Shown here: positions 35,172 to 46,890 of the stretch, one piece after another | Numbering within the stretch: position 1 is the first letter of the stretch | Layout: the number at the start of each line of letters is the position of its first letter | Assembly: GCF_000204055.1 (NCBI RefSeq) | Contig: NW_006768858.1 | Coordinates: 157,126-221,125, forward strand | Origin: Melampsora larici-populina 98AG31 | Taxonomy: Eukaryota > Basidiomycota > Pucciniomycetes > Pucciniales > Melampsoraceae | Direction of reading: 5' to 3' | Length of the DNA: 64,000 bases | The notes under the pieces: generated by a model | What the model was told of the DNA's origin: nothing | The model's input: the letters and a program-made list of their open reading frames with translations, nothing else | Databases searched by the model: none | Translations under genes and position numbers: made by a program

Positions 35172-37387
35172 ATGTCTTCTCCATTCTCTCAACAGCGTCC
35201 TTCAATTGCGTCTGTCATTCAAGAAAAACGTCGATTGGCTTCTTTACAATCTCGTCAATCTAATCAACAACAACAACAACAACAGCAACAGCAAACTATC
35301 ACATCTTCATCAGGCTCTTCTACTCCTCCTCCTCAGGTTTTACCTACTCCTTCTCAATCTGTTCCTTCAAGTGTTCGTCAAGTTAGAAGTAGAGGTGGCA
35401 CTCGGATCGGTGGACTTTCTGATTTAAATGGGACTACCAGATTTGATAGCTTAAATGGTGCTTTCAATCGATTCACTTGGGATACCCATCCTCCTTCTTC
35501 ACCTGGAATTAACAGAACTCCTTCGGCTTCCACCTCAAACACTTGTCGTACACCATCTCATCCAGTCATCAATACTTCAGTTTCAACTTGTCTTCGTCTG
35601 GGTGAGGTGGTCATGACGCCAACAACTGAAGTAGGTCATTCAATCGAAATTGTCAACTTTAGCATCTCCACTGATATCAATCACCTATGTCTCTTTTTTA
35701 GGAATGGCGCTCACTTGGCGGGTTGCCTGGCGATATGCGAAAATTCACAGATGGGCTTGATATGAGTGATGGTCGGGATGAAGATGATCCAGAAGATGAT
35801 TCAGATGACTCCACTGGTTCTCTCAACACAACAAATCCAGCTTTATTCCCATCTCTCAATATTGATGATGCATCACCCACAATATCTAATGAACCTGATC
35901 AAAATCACAACTCATCAAGACAAACCCGATGTCCTCCATCTCTCAATTCAATTTCTCTTACATGTAACTCTGAAACACAAACGCTTCAAGAACCTTGCAC
36001 CTCGCCTTTACCAATCAGTGCCTTACTACCAAGTGATGTCGAACCAATTGCAGCAATTCCTACTCTTACGTCGGTCACTGGTATCATTCATACCAACATC
36101 AGTCGGATTCATCAACCCCGTGCTTCATCTTCCGGTTCAATACCAACTCTTTCGGCCATGTCATCACAATCACTAGGTCTTTCTCAACGGCCTTCGCCTC
36201 CTACGTCACCTACCACACTTCTTACCTCCATTCTTGACGCTTCTCAACCTCCTACTATACGACCTTGCTCACTCCTGCATGATGGAGTGGTCCGAACACC
36301 AATTGATCCACGCTCATACTCTGCTTCTACAGGATATCGCTCTATTGACTCATTTGTGATTGAAGGCGAGGCAGGTAAAGGAGCCTATGGGGTGGTGAAA
36401 AAGGTAAGGGAACGGGGAGCTGGGCCAGATGCGCCATCTTTGATCATCAAATACATCATCAAACAGAAGATTCTAGCAGATTGTTGGAAACGGCACAAGG
36501 TACTCGGACCTATACCTGTTGAAATCCATGTACTAGATCATCTCAGGCGGGTGAGCTATCGTCCATCAATAATCGGTCCTGATGCTAGTAACCCAGTCTT
36601 ATCTAATGAAGTTGGAGATGGAACCATCTCACATAATCGACCGAATAGTTCACAAAGAACAGGACATCCACATATCTGTGGTATTTTAGATTATTTTGAA
36701 GATACTGATTATTATTATCTTGTGATGCCATTCTTTGGAGATGGATCAGATTTATTTGAATATATTGATTCAAGACCTGAAGGATTAGATATTGAAGAAG
36801 TCAAACGGATCTTTGGTCAAATTTTAGATGCTGTTTGTTTTATACATGAAAGGAATATTGTGCATCGAGATTTAAAGGATGAGAATGTGATTATGGATAG
36901 AGAGGGGAATGTTCAATTGATTGATTTTGGAAGTGCTGCTTATGTTAGGGATGGGAAAAAGTTTGATACGTTTTCAGGTACACTTGAGTGAGTAATTTGT
37001 TTTTTGATTCTTTTTGAATTGATTTTGAGAATTGATATTTGATTGAGGGTAAATTTTTTTTCTTGAAAAAGTTTTGCAGCACCTGAAGTTTTAAGAGGAG
37101 AAAGACATGGAGGTAAAGAAATTGATGTTTGGGCATTAGGAGTCTTATTGTATGTTTTGATGTGTGGAGAATGTCCGTTTTGGAATTCAGATGAAGCAAG
37201 CTTAGGACTTGTTGAAGGTAGTAGATCATCGATTGGATTGAATGGTAAAGATTTAGATGGGATCGATTTGCTTAATCAATGTTTAACTTTAGAACCTGAG
37301 AAACGGGCGACTACTCATGAATTAAGTTCTCATAGGTTTTTGTCTAAAGACGGTTGGATTGGTAAACCTCCTGGTCGAACTGATTGA
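35172..37387 (+). CDS. Serine/threonine protein kinase, PAS-kinase (PSK1)-like catalytic domain
   Basis: Three exons (35172-35630, 35702-36987, 37072-37387) join in frame to about 686 residues. The N-terminal ~360 residues are low-complexity, with a poly-Gln run near residue 32 and an Asp/Glu-rich patch (DEDDPEDDSDDS); no PAS domain is seen there. The kinase domain begins with a Gly-rich loop GEAGKGAYGVV (~375), Lys in LIIKYIIKQK (~402), catalytic HRDLKDEN (~541), LIDFGSAAY (~561) and, across the last intron, GTLDFAAPEVLRG. HRDLKDEN plus DFGSAAY and a long insert after the C-helix resemble fungal PAS kinases, which tune glycogen and cell-wall carbohydrate metabolism. All catalytic residues are present. 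The first-intron donor could instead be 27 bp upstream, at GAG|GTGGTC, also in frame. Confidence 0.88.
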
Positions 37388-38255
37388 TTTGATTGATGTT
37401 TAATTGATTCTTGGTCGAGATGTAGATATGCTTTTCTTCTGTTTTTTTTACTCCAAAGTTGATTGATATCTAAATTTGATTATTATTTCTTACTTTTTCA
37501 ATATCCATGATCTTTACCAACCAAAAAATCACACAAGATGATATATCTTTCCTCATTTTTATCATGCACTGTTATTATGTTTTTTCAAAGAAGAGAAAAA
37601 AAATTTCGAATGAGAGAGAATAGGTTTTTTTTCATGTTTTTTGTTTGCTTGAAATCTTTGTTATGAATATTTCGTTTTTTTAGCTTTCTAACTGTATGTC
37701 TTGCTTCTGTTGAACAGTTGTTCTTGTTTTCTTTTGTTTGTTTAATTTTTGATTGTTGAATATGATTTCTTTTTATAATCTTTTATGAAAATTTTGGTGA
37801 AATCAATTTACTTGAGAAGATTGATTTGAAGGAATAATAAATTATGTATCTTGGAGCTTATTGAGAAATTCTGATTGGTCAATGGCATGGTCTATATACC
37901 TCTTGCAGTTGGCTTTCTACGAATGGTGGTTTTTGAGAAAATGAAAACTTTTTGTGAAAGCGTTACTGATGATTTATACAAGAAACAGATCTTCTTGAGA
38001 AGGTTGATGTGAAGAAAAATCCTCTAGTTTTTTTAGCAGTACACAAAGGTAAAACAAGACACTCAATGATTCACGTTGGAAAGCTTTGTTACTTCAAGGT
38101 AACTTGACCTTGTGCATCTGAATTATGTGCCCTCAAGTTCTTTTTGATTAGAGTCACAAATAGTAAAAGAAGAGAGTATAAAAGCAATGTTAAGCGGAGA
38201 TAACCAAGATAGATATAAAGTTTCTAAAGGAAATCACAACAAAATCAAACAACAC
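37388..38255. other. Intergenic, AT-rich
   Basis: Probable 3' region of the kinase gene followed by AT-rich sequence. No ORF of note and no recognisable repeat. Confidence 0.5.
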
Positions 38256-39161
38256 TCATTTGTTTTTGGGCTTTGAAGGAAACAGTTTGTTTTTAGCTTT
38301 CCTCCCTGTTGCGTGTGAAGTGATGAGTCCAATTGAATGAAGGTAATTATGAACTTTTTCATTTATCCCAATCCGTAAAAGGTTGATTGCTGTCTCCAAC
38401 TGGAAGCCACAATGCCTGCGATTGCAGGCGTAGGCAAGCATTGAACACATTATAGCCGGAAGCTGATCAAAATCCCCATCATGGTTAGTAAAGTCCTTCC
38501 AGTTCTTGGAAAGATGAAGAAGAGACACACCTGCGCAAGCCTAGAGGCTTCAATTTTGCTTGCAGATGAATCCTTTTCAGAATCTGATTCCTCACTGTCT
38601 TCTGATTCCTTTTTCTTTGATCGCCTTTTACCTCTAGCTTTTTGAGCATGTTCCAACTTTGATGAAATCAATTCAGACAAGAAAGGCATGTTTTCTAAAA
38701 CAACTTGATTGCGAAACTCTTGAGACTCTGCTTCAAGAAAAGATGATGTGATGTTTTTTGGGTGATAGTACATTCCATCAGGTGGGTTACCACTTGGAGA
38801 GTCTTGCTGGTTCACAATTTCCTTTGCCTGTGTCATTCAATGAGAAGTATTAAATTCAAAATCATAATCAAAGAAAGAGAAAGTTTCTTGCACAAACCTC
38901 CTCTAGAATAAACTGGGCCCATCGCTCTTTTCCACCTTCCTTTTCACTACATATTAAAGTCTTGAATCCTTTCAAGATTTGAAGTGTTGAGGCCCAGCCA
39001 GCCTCGTTGGCCCACCTGTTACGTCGTTTGGCTATGGCGGCGTTTGGAGAGGTCAACATCCGTCGGACAAAGTCCTTGGGGGTGGTGTCAAGGCTTTTGA
39101 TGTAATCGCAGATGTCGAGTAGCTTTTGTTGCTTAGGAGTTGTTGGATCAGGTTGAGTCAT
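38256..39161 (-). pseudogene. N-terminal part of a DUF6589-like repeat-associated protein, frameshifted
   Basis: The first exon (from 39,161) encodes QKLLDICDYIKSLDTTPKDF and NRWANEAGWASTLQILKG; the second, after a short intron, has a PDGMYYHP block and a Lys/Ser/Glu-rich stretch; then NWKDFTNHDGDFDQLPAIMC and LLRIGINEKVHNYL. This order resembles the start of large basidiomycete proteins annotated with DUF6589, which multiply like transposons. Two frames overlap at a GTGTGT run near 38,520; a 2-bp difference there would join them. Sequence ends at KPKNK, far shorter than the ~1000 residues usual in the family, so this is a truncated copy. The family name is from memory of the pattern. Confidence 0.5.
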
Positions 39162-39439
39162 TTTGAAAAGTAATTCGAAGAAATCAAGGTCTGTAAGAAA
39201 TGACTTGATGAGGCAGGTTTGAATGATCTTGATCCGGTTAACCTTGATGGATGTGAATAATCAGAGATTTTCATGGGAGATTTGGAAATCGTGATCAAAT
39301 TTTTCTTTCAAGTTAGGTCAAGGTGATATCCTAAACCATTTATTTCACGACTCACCTTCAGATCAAGAGTTATATACCGTTCTATCATTTCAGCTTACAA
39401 TGTGATGTCATTCAATCAAGGTTAATAATAGCATCTTTT

Positions 39440-39900
39440 TACACTCGTCCTATTTTGCAATGTTTTCGAATCACTTCTGAAATGTTGACCAACCATAACT
39501 CTTTGCTTGATATTCATTTTACAGTTGTCCAGTTGATCACCGAATTCCGAGGAAATACGCTGTCGGCATTCTATTTTGAAGTAGGCAAAGATACACTGTA
39601 CAATGATGCGGATGAAAGTGTGAATAGGCAGAACGTCGCGTATGTAATGAGCCAAGTAAGATTACTCTCTGGCTTTCATACCAATGATGATCATTTACTC
39701 ATTGACCAAGTTGCTTGTCATTGCTTGGAATCTACGTAGATCCTAAAAGTCTATCGTTTTGCCCTGGCTCCAATCTCACCACATCTCGCTGACGAGACGT
39801 TGTTGTACGTGAAGACTCACAATAAGGAATCTGTCGAAGGCTTCGGTATCTTTTGTGAGCAGTGGCCCGCCTTCTTTGTGAGTGTTTTGTTGTTTATGTG
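39440..39900 (+). pseudogene. Fragment of a mitochondrial-type isoleucyl-tRNA synthetase
   Basis: The first exon remnant reads FTVVQLITEFRGNTLSAFYF, then KDTLYNDADESVNRQ. A GTAAGA...TAG intron separates it from ILKVYRFALAPISPHLADE and a tail ending CEQWPAFF before a GTGAGT donor at about 39,881. In bacterial and mitochondrial IleRS the corresponding anticodon-binding segment reads as LS-FY-D-KDRLY followed by LAPI-PHTAEE, so the match is in order and spacing. The catalytic domain (HIGH, KMSKS) is absent and no downstream continuation is clear. It is either a gene fragment or the remnant of a rearranged gene. Confidence 0.6.
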
Positions 39901-40037
39901 GGGTTCTGACTGTTTCATTCTCAATCGGTCCACCAGGTCCAAACATATGCTAAAAAAAACAATTTTCATGTTGTTCTGAAACTTTTTCTCCTTCTTTTGG
40001 TGATCCTAATCTTTCTGAAGAACTGGTTGGAATTCGA

Positions 40038-40325
40038 TCATGTGGAAATCGGATCCTTTTCACCATATCCTGAATCTATCAATACATCACAACACGTCCA
40101 CCATTCTCGATAATTCAATTTGATCCTGGCTATGTTGGATGAGATTCTTGCAACCGCTCGTGGACTCGGCTGAACTGATTCAGTGTCTTCTGATGACATT
40201 TTAGGTGACTCTGTAGATTGGTGTTCATTCTCGTTACTTGCTGCCACGCTCGAGTCACTGGCAGCAGAAGACAATCGGGCTCGGGTAGTCGATTCAATCA
40301 GTCTACAATAATTTCGTCTCATCAA
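40038..40325 (-). other. Unrecognised 95-codon ORF
   Basis: Begins MMRRNYCRLIES and is Ser/Glu-rich in the middle, with ARISSNIARIKLNYREWW near the end. No family recognised. It lies between the synthetase fragment and the host gene carrying the Harbinger element. It could be an exon of that host gene, since it is on the same strand, but I cannot link them. Confidence 0.3.
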
Positions 40326-41081
40326 TAGTCTACAGTAATCAAATGAAAATCAGTATCGTTTTCAGTATCAGAAAAGGAGGGATGAAAACTAACCGTGAAA
40401 CGCAAACATTTGGATTGGAATTGAAGATGTTGGCCATGGTGAGTGCATAAGAGTATGCTTCAGAAGGTTTTGGCCGTCCGATCCCCATACGCCGAAGCCA
40501 GAGTAGTAGGGGTTTGCTTTGAGCTTACCTACGCTACAAGCTGAACTGGAGTCGCTTCGGAAGGAGACGCAAGACGGTCTCTATCTAATCGCTCTACGTT
40601 CTCCTAGATTGACCTGTTGATTTACGCTCTTTTTCGATTGTATCTTCAGGAAAATCACGGTTGCGTCTGAAGTCGAGGCCGTGTTCGATTTCTCCAGCTG
40701 TGAAGCGTCTAAAGCTCGGGTTATGTCTAACCTCATAGAACATAGTGCGTGATCGATTGACCTTATACGAGCTCTTTGTCACACTCTCTAATTCTAACCT
40801 GACATCACGGGTCTTGAAGTTAGAAGCCGATCTACTCCCTCGTCTGTTCGGGTTGTCAGACGTATCAATATGCAAAAGTTTCAACGCTGCTAAAACAGTT
40901 GTCAACCTGGCATCTCCAGCATGGAGAGATGAGGTCACCTCAAATTCAAATTCCGGTGGATGACCTTGTAAGAGCATCGCCACCAGCGTAAGGTAGAGGT
41001 GGGAAAACGTCAAAAAGTGTCAGTTTTACCTTATGAGCTCGAGGCACCGGGGGATGTAAACTGACATTTTCACACGGGCCT

Positions 41082-41139
41082 CTTGCATATTTCACCTTTG
41101 GTTGGCTACATGTAGCCAACCAAAAGCAAAATATGCAAG
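41082..41139. repeat. 58-bp near-perfect palindrome next to the left Harbinger end
   Basis: A 28-bp perfect palindrome centred on CTACATGTAG (41,097-41,124) is flanked by an outer pair CTTGCATATTT / AAATATGCAAG. The whole can form a long hairpin about 110 bp inside the left terminus. Confidence 0.85.
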
Positions 41140-41851
41140 ACCAATTTTTACCTCATACACAACACATTTGATTTATTTTCGCCCAATCAAGCATCGAGAC
41201 AAAGTCCTCTGACATCATCCGTTCCCCATTGGCCTCCCACAGACTCCCACCATTCCAAACAATCACCTCGCTTGAACACCAACCGATTGATCGATCTTGA
41301 TCGATCACGCACCTCGCTCGGCCTGGTCGATTCCACACCTGATCTTGTGAAGACCCTCGCAGGACCACGGATCTGAAACTTCCGGTGGATAGGATAGATG
41401 GTATTCCAAGGCTCAGAAAGGCCATTAAAGGACTGTTCTTTCTTGCTTTGTCCCTGTTTCAAACTCGCTTCCCTTCCTTCTGGCTCAGTACTGTCATGAA
41501 CTCCAATCCTCCGAACACCCCATCCAAGCGTCCTTGTGGGTTTTTTTTTCATATACCATATACCTACCTCAAGATATCACGTTGACACTTACCTTTGTGT
41601 GTCCAGTCAAAGGAATTGAAGTGCGGCAGCGCCAGCCTTCCTTTCATCCACGTGATGGTTTTCATGGTATTTTTCCAGTTGCCACATCCAGACCTCACAA
41701 CATTACTGAAAATATCTTTGACAATTTTAGGTCCCGGATCCCCCAACACCGATCAGTTTCGAGATGGTCGTATGTATTGTATCATTCACCTTCTTCGATA
41801 TAAATGACCTGACTTCTCTTAGTACCAGGCATACCTAACCAACACAACGGC

Positions 41852-43409
41852 ATGCCCTCCAACCATCGTGGAAACCATGGAAGCAGCGTACCTAATCAGT
41901 TCCTCCGCGGTAAGTAATTCCTTCAACTTCAACCATAAGCAGTTCAACATTCAATGTCCACTAATTAGATCATACATTTTTTAGGCAATCAGTTGGGTTC
42001 CTTGCAATCGTCAAGCCACCATGGTCAAACTCAGCTTTACAACAGTTGCCATTCATCAAACCGTTCAAGTCTGATCCCCTCACCTCCTCCAACCGCTGGA
42101 AGTCAAATAGTCAACAACTCCCAGTCTCACATTGGAGGTAAGATTAAGTTCCGTTTGATTTCCGTTCCGTAAAGGTCAGCAGTTATTCAGGCCACTTATT
42201 ATTACATCCTTGTTTTTAGGCAATCAGTTCGGGTCCTTGCGTCCATCAAGCCAAGGTCAAACTCAACCTTACACCAGTACTCACTCGTCAAACGGTTCAA
42301 GTCCAATGCTCACTTCCCCTCCTCCATTGGCTGGAAGTCAAAATCTTATTGACTGCCAGGCTTACATGCCCCCTCAGGCATCTAACCATTTGAACGAGTC
42401 TCAACAATCATACAGCGACAGTTTTAATCACTCCCAGTCTTCTCAGAATTTTAAGGATACTCAGCCGTTATCACAACACTCTCAGGCATCTTCCAATTTT
42501 AACGAGTCTCAGCGAACACACAGCCAAAATCTTCATGACTCCCAGTCTCCTATGAACACTCAGCCGTCATCTTACAGCCAAAATCTTAATGAATCCCAGT
42601 CTACTACTCAAAAGACCAAAAAGGTCCGCAAACCACCTGCGTCCAAATCTACTTCCACTACTCCTTCCAAACCTGTTTCCAAAGAACCCAAGACTCGCTT
42701 AGGCAACTACTCCGCAGCTGAAGACCTCGCACTGTGTCGTGCATGGGTGTCCATCTCTGAAGACCCTGCAATCGGTACAGGTCAACAAACAAGTTGATTT
42801 TGGGAGCGAATCCAGGATGCCTACAACACCTTTTGTGACGGACCTGGTCGCAGTGTCGCATCTTTGCAGAGCCATTGGAGCCCTTTGCAAAAGAGCTTGA
42901 GTAAGTTTGCTGGTTGCATTGAACAGGCTAAGGGTTATCATGCAAGTGGCAAGTCAAACCAGAACATCATCAGTGACGCCCATGCTATTTATCTCAAGTT
43001 GGAAGGCTCCGAGTTTGCACGCTTCCAATGCTACGATTTGGTTTCCGATTCTCCAAAGTGGAGCGATCACCTCACCAAACAAAACGACAAAAAGAAATCT
43101 GACAAGTCTGACGCTACTCCTGGCAATCCAACAAGCTCTGAACGCCCCATGGGAGCCAAAGCGAGCAAAAACCTCAAGATGCAGCCACCTAGCCATTCTC
43201 CGGAAATAGTTGACCTCACTAAAGCGCTTGTCAATTCCAGCAAAGCGATGTCCAAACACATCGAGCGCCAGGCGGAAGCAATTGAACTCATGAGTCAAGA
43301 CTCATTCTTGAGAGGGGGTTTGGAAGACCTAGACCCTGATACTCAAGATCTATTCGGAAGACGACGTGCAAAAGTCAAGAGAGACATGGAAGCCTCATTG
43401 GCCGAATAA
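41852..43409 (+). pseudogene. Harbinger Myb/SANT-like DNA-binding protein, one in-frame stop
   Basis: Three exons (41852-41909, 41985-42137, 42220-43409) give about 466 codons. Exons two and three start with the same NQxGSLxxSS...PPPxAGSQ sequence, so an exon was duplicated. A Ser/Gln/Asn-rich region with repeated NESQ/HDSQ units follows. The SANT-like domain reads RLGNYSAAEDLALCRAW ... FWERIQDAYNTF, as in the second protein of PIF/Harbinger elements, which binds the termini and brings the transposase to the nucleus. A TGA at 42,795-42,797 falls inside this domain, just before FWERI; the frame is open on both sides. The C-terminal half has a Lys-rich stretch and a helical end. Another reading would be a mis-assembled base. 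Confidence 0.75.
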
Positions 43410-44152
43410 CTGATCAGCTTGTTGATGTTTTTTTGATGACTATGGCGTGCTTTCAATTCTACTATGCACTTTTTCTTTGAACAAATATGTATTATTTCTC
43501 TATCTATCCGTTGCTGATATGCCATCAACATTTATTTGTTGTTTTTTTGTATATTATATATATTATATATATTATATAAAGCCCTCTGTATCCGTGATCA
43601 TTATCAATTATTTACTCGCGTCTCATGTTATCTTATCATTTTCTAACTACTTCTCTTGCTACTTCCTTCAATCGATTATGCTCAATGTTAGAATGATGCT
43701 TGTTATTTTTCAACGTGCCACGTGAGGGAGGGGAAACGCCGTAGTACACAACACGTAGTACACCTCCCAGATGGGTTTTGTTGATCATGATCAAATGGAG
43801 ATTTAACAGAGCGCTTGGATGTGAAATTATTTTTGAAATGGTGCATCTTTCATCATATCCTGTGTGTTGTCATGACAAGCAAGTCATTCGTACGATTGTA
43901 GAAATATTTGTTTTGTTCTGCGGCTGCTGCGATGTGGAGGACAAGTCATATAAAAGCTTCTCTTTCTCACTCATCCGCTCATTTTTCTGCTTCATCCTTC
44001 ATTTTCTGTTGATATTTCTTACATTGTATATCGGCTTTTATAACACTCAACGCTTGTAGAATCCTACATAAATTGTTCATACATCTTAGTCTCGTACTTT
44101 CATCTTATAAAGCTTGCACAGCACTAACTTCGCTATATATTTACCTTGAAAA

Positions 44153-45054
44153 ATGTCATCGCCATTGCCAACTCCCTCGTCCAAGTCCAATCGCGCTAGA
44201 TCTCCTGAAAGTCAGTGATGAACATGATATTCACAAAAATGAATCAGTGATTAACTTTTTCCTTCATCTTTCTGACAGTAACCTGGCTTGGGAGCACGTC
44301 TGGAACTCAGTTTACACCACAAGAGTTTCTTTGTTACCGGTCATTCCTTGAAGAGGCCAATCACGTTCTTGAAGAGCCCGATCACATTGTTCCGCATTTA
44401 GCTGATGATGCAGGTGAGAATCAAAATGCAACAGCTGAGGGTAAGCAACAAAACTTCATCGCGAGAAAACAGGATGCTGACTGTGACGCCAAAGTAGCCA
44501 GACCGCGTAGTCCCTCAATCAAAATCGTGGCGTCAAACATAGAAAGTTGGTATGAATCAATGAAATCATGTTGAGCATCCAAATATATTTGGGAGAAACC
44601 AAATATACTGACTGTTTCACTTCACCAAAGTAGGAGGACCGCGCAGTCCCTCTATTGAGAGTGTTCCGTCTAACAGACAAAGTGAGTTTGACTCATTGTG
44701 ATCATTACAGTCATCGTGCCTAACATACATTTGTGTTGTTTTTTTGTAGCCCCAAGCCCTCGAGCTTGGCGAGAGATAGAACGGCTTGAAGAACATCAAC
44801 GCCAACAGCAGGCCAAGGAACATATGCGTCACATTATCCACTCAATCCAAAGTAAGCGCCGACAAGGGTTTCGAGACCTTTGCGACACCCTTGGTCAGGT
44901 GTACAATTACAACGGACCCTATTTACAAAGACCTGGTGACAAGGCATTGGCTGCTGAGGTTATAAGAGATGGAGGATTAGGAGCCGAATTTGTCAATTGG
45001 TTTGATAATGAAGTCAAATGGCAATGGCTTCAACTTCGCGTCGACAATCTTTAG
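44153..45054 (+). CDS. Third gene of the Harbinger element, function unknown
   Basis: Short exons begin with MSSPLPTPSSKSNRARSPE at 44,153. The next, ITWLGSTSGTQFTPQEF ..., has good splice borders. Two small similar exons follow, RPRSPSIKIVASN and GPRSPSIESVPSN, each preceded by CCAAAGTAG, again pointing to an exon duplication. The last exon (44,750-45,054) encodes PRAWREIERLEEHQRQQQA, a charged helix, and a compact C-terminal region ending WQWLQLRVDNL. No known domain. It is transcribed in the same direction as the Myb-like gene and toward the transposase gene. It may be a captured host gene or a normal third component in this lineage. It lacks internal stops in the exons I followed, unlike both neighbours. 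Confidence 0.55.
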
Positions 45055-45523
45055 GATTTGATTCTTGGTCATGATCTCGTGATCCTTGTTCGCCTCACCA
45101 CTTATACTTTCATGTCGATACTTTGAGTTTCATCATTGTTCATTCATAGCTTGGCCATGGTTTAGTGTTCTGTGTCTTATGAGTATCTCCTTTCTTTGAA
45201 ATGCAATTGCTGCATTACAGACACTACGAGCAAAACAGACTGAACCTAGCAAACAAAAAATTTTGAGGCTTGAATAGTTCAAGGCAAAAAAACACGCTGA
45301 GAAATAAAACCAAAGTAAACCTATAAGTAAAACCAACAAACCAACGAAACAAACAATGTAAAGCAGTCAAAAGAAAACAAATAAAACAAAATTGAAACTA
45401 TAAGTCAACTTTACGGCCGTGAAAGTCCCATAAATAATCAGTCAAGTCACTTTGAAGTTTAGCGTGAATAGATTGGTCACAGATGGCTTCTTGAGTGGCC
45501 AAGTAAATAGGAAATTCAGCACG

Positions 45524-46890
45524 TTAACGCCAAAATTCCGGACGTTCATGTATTGCCTCAGGTTCAACCAATCCGTCTGCACGTTCATCTTCTACAATCA
45601 TGTTGTGCATGATCACACATGCTTGCATTATCACTTTTATTGTGCCGGTATGCCACGCTCTGGCTGGGCCGGCAACTATAGCAAATCGGGCCTGCAGTAC
45701 TCCAAAACAGCGCGCTACATCTTTGCGAAAAGCTTCCTGACACCTCACAAAATGCTAATGGAGAAAGTCGGCTCTAGCTCTATATTTTTGGACCCTGTAC
45801 ATGACAAAATAAAGAACCTTCTTCTTTTCTCCCAACGGTTGCGGAATTGTCTGAACCAAGGTGGCCCCTTTGGGGTAAATACCATCAGCTAGATAGTAGC
45901 CCATGTTGTATTCGTTACCATTTACTTTTCAATTGCAAGGGGGAGCCTGTCCTTTCGCGAGTTGAGTAAAGAGTTGTGATTGGTCCAAAATGTTGATGTT
46001 GTTTAGTGAACCTGGCAGGCCAAAAAAGCAGTGCCAGATCCATAGATCTTGGGAGGCAACGGCTTCAAGGATGAGAGTGGGATCACCTTTTCGTCCTTGA
46101 TATTGGACTGCATATCCCTTTGGGCAGTTTTTCCAGGTCCAGTGCATGCAGTCGACAGAGCCTAACATACCGGGAAAACCTTGACTTTCTGCCTCCGCCA
46201 AGAGACGGGCGGTGTCCTGAGCAGTAGGCTTGCGTAGGTACTCTTTGCCAAAGGCTTTGTCGACAGCGCGACAGAATTTTCCAAGTGAAGTAAGAGTGGT
46301 AGACTCAGCTAGTCTGAGGTTTTTGTCTTCACGATCGGCTGGGCCACCGTAAGCTAGCATTCGTATAGCGGCAGTGCATTTCTGGAGCAGGGTGAGACCA
46401 AGTCGGCCAGTTGCATCACGTTTTTGGACAAAATAACTATCCGCTTTGGTGACAGCGTCAACAATTCGGAGGAAGAGATGGCGTCCCATGCGAAATCGTC
46501 GACAAAAAAGGTAGTCGTTGTATCTGGGCAGGTCGGCAAAGTAGTTGTTCCAAAGTTGCTCGTGCCCTTTGATGTGATTTCAGTCAACATTGGGCGCTTT
46601 ACCGGGAAGTGATCCTCCACCCTTGCGGGCGCCATCATTAGGAGGAGGTTGATTGACAATGTGGCTAACTAAATTGGCAGTGTCAGTTACCATCCTGGCA
46701 CTGCTAGCAGCACCTTTGCTTATTGCGGATAAGGCTTCAAGGGGTAGTGGCATCTTGGTTGGCGGGGACATTGCTACAACATGACATAGCAGAGATAAGC
46801 ATCCTTTTTGCAAGCTTCAAAGGCCGCAAAGTAATCGAATCTCACTCACCGAATCAAAGTAACAGTCGATATCTTGATCCTACCACAAAT
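45524..46890 (-). pseudogene. PIF/Harbinger transposase (DDE superfamily), three in-frame stops
   Basis: The main frame runs from MSPPTKMPLPLEALS (46,771) to a TAA at 45,524, with a possible short upstream exon near 46,870. It includes LWNNYFADLPRYND, MGRHLFLRIVDAV, the catalytic block GFPGMLGSVDCMHWTWKNCP (first Asp), ILEAVASQDLWIWHCFFGLP with LNNINIL (second Asp position changed to Asn), MGYYLADGIYPKGATLV (third acidic region) and CQEAFRKDVARCFGVLQARF. Stops in the same frame are TGA at 46,580-46,582 and 45,929-45,931 and TAG at 45,755-45,757; the surrounding sequence stays collinear. The LNDIN to LNNIN change would also be expected to harm catalysis. The element therefore needs an outside transposase. 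Confidence 0.88.
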
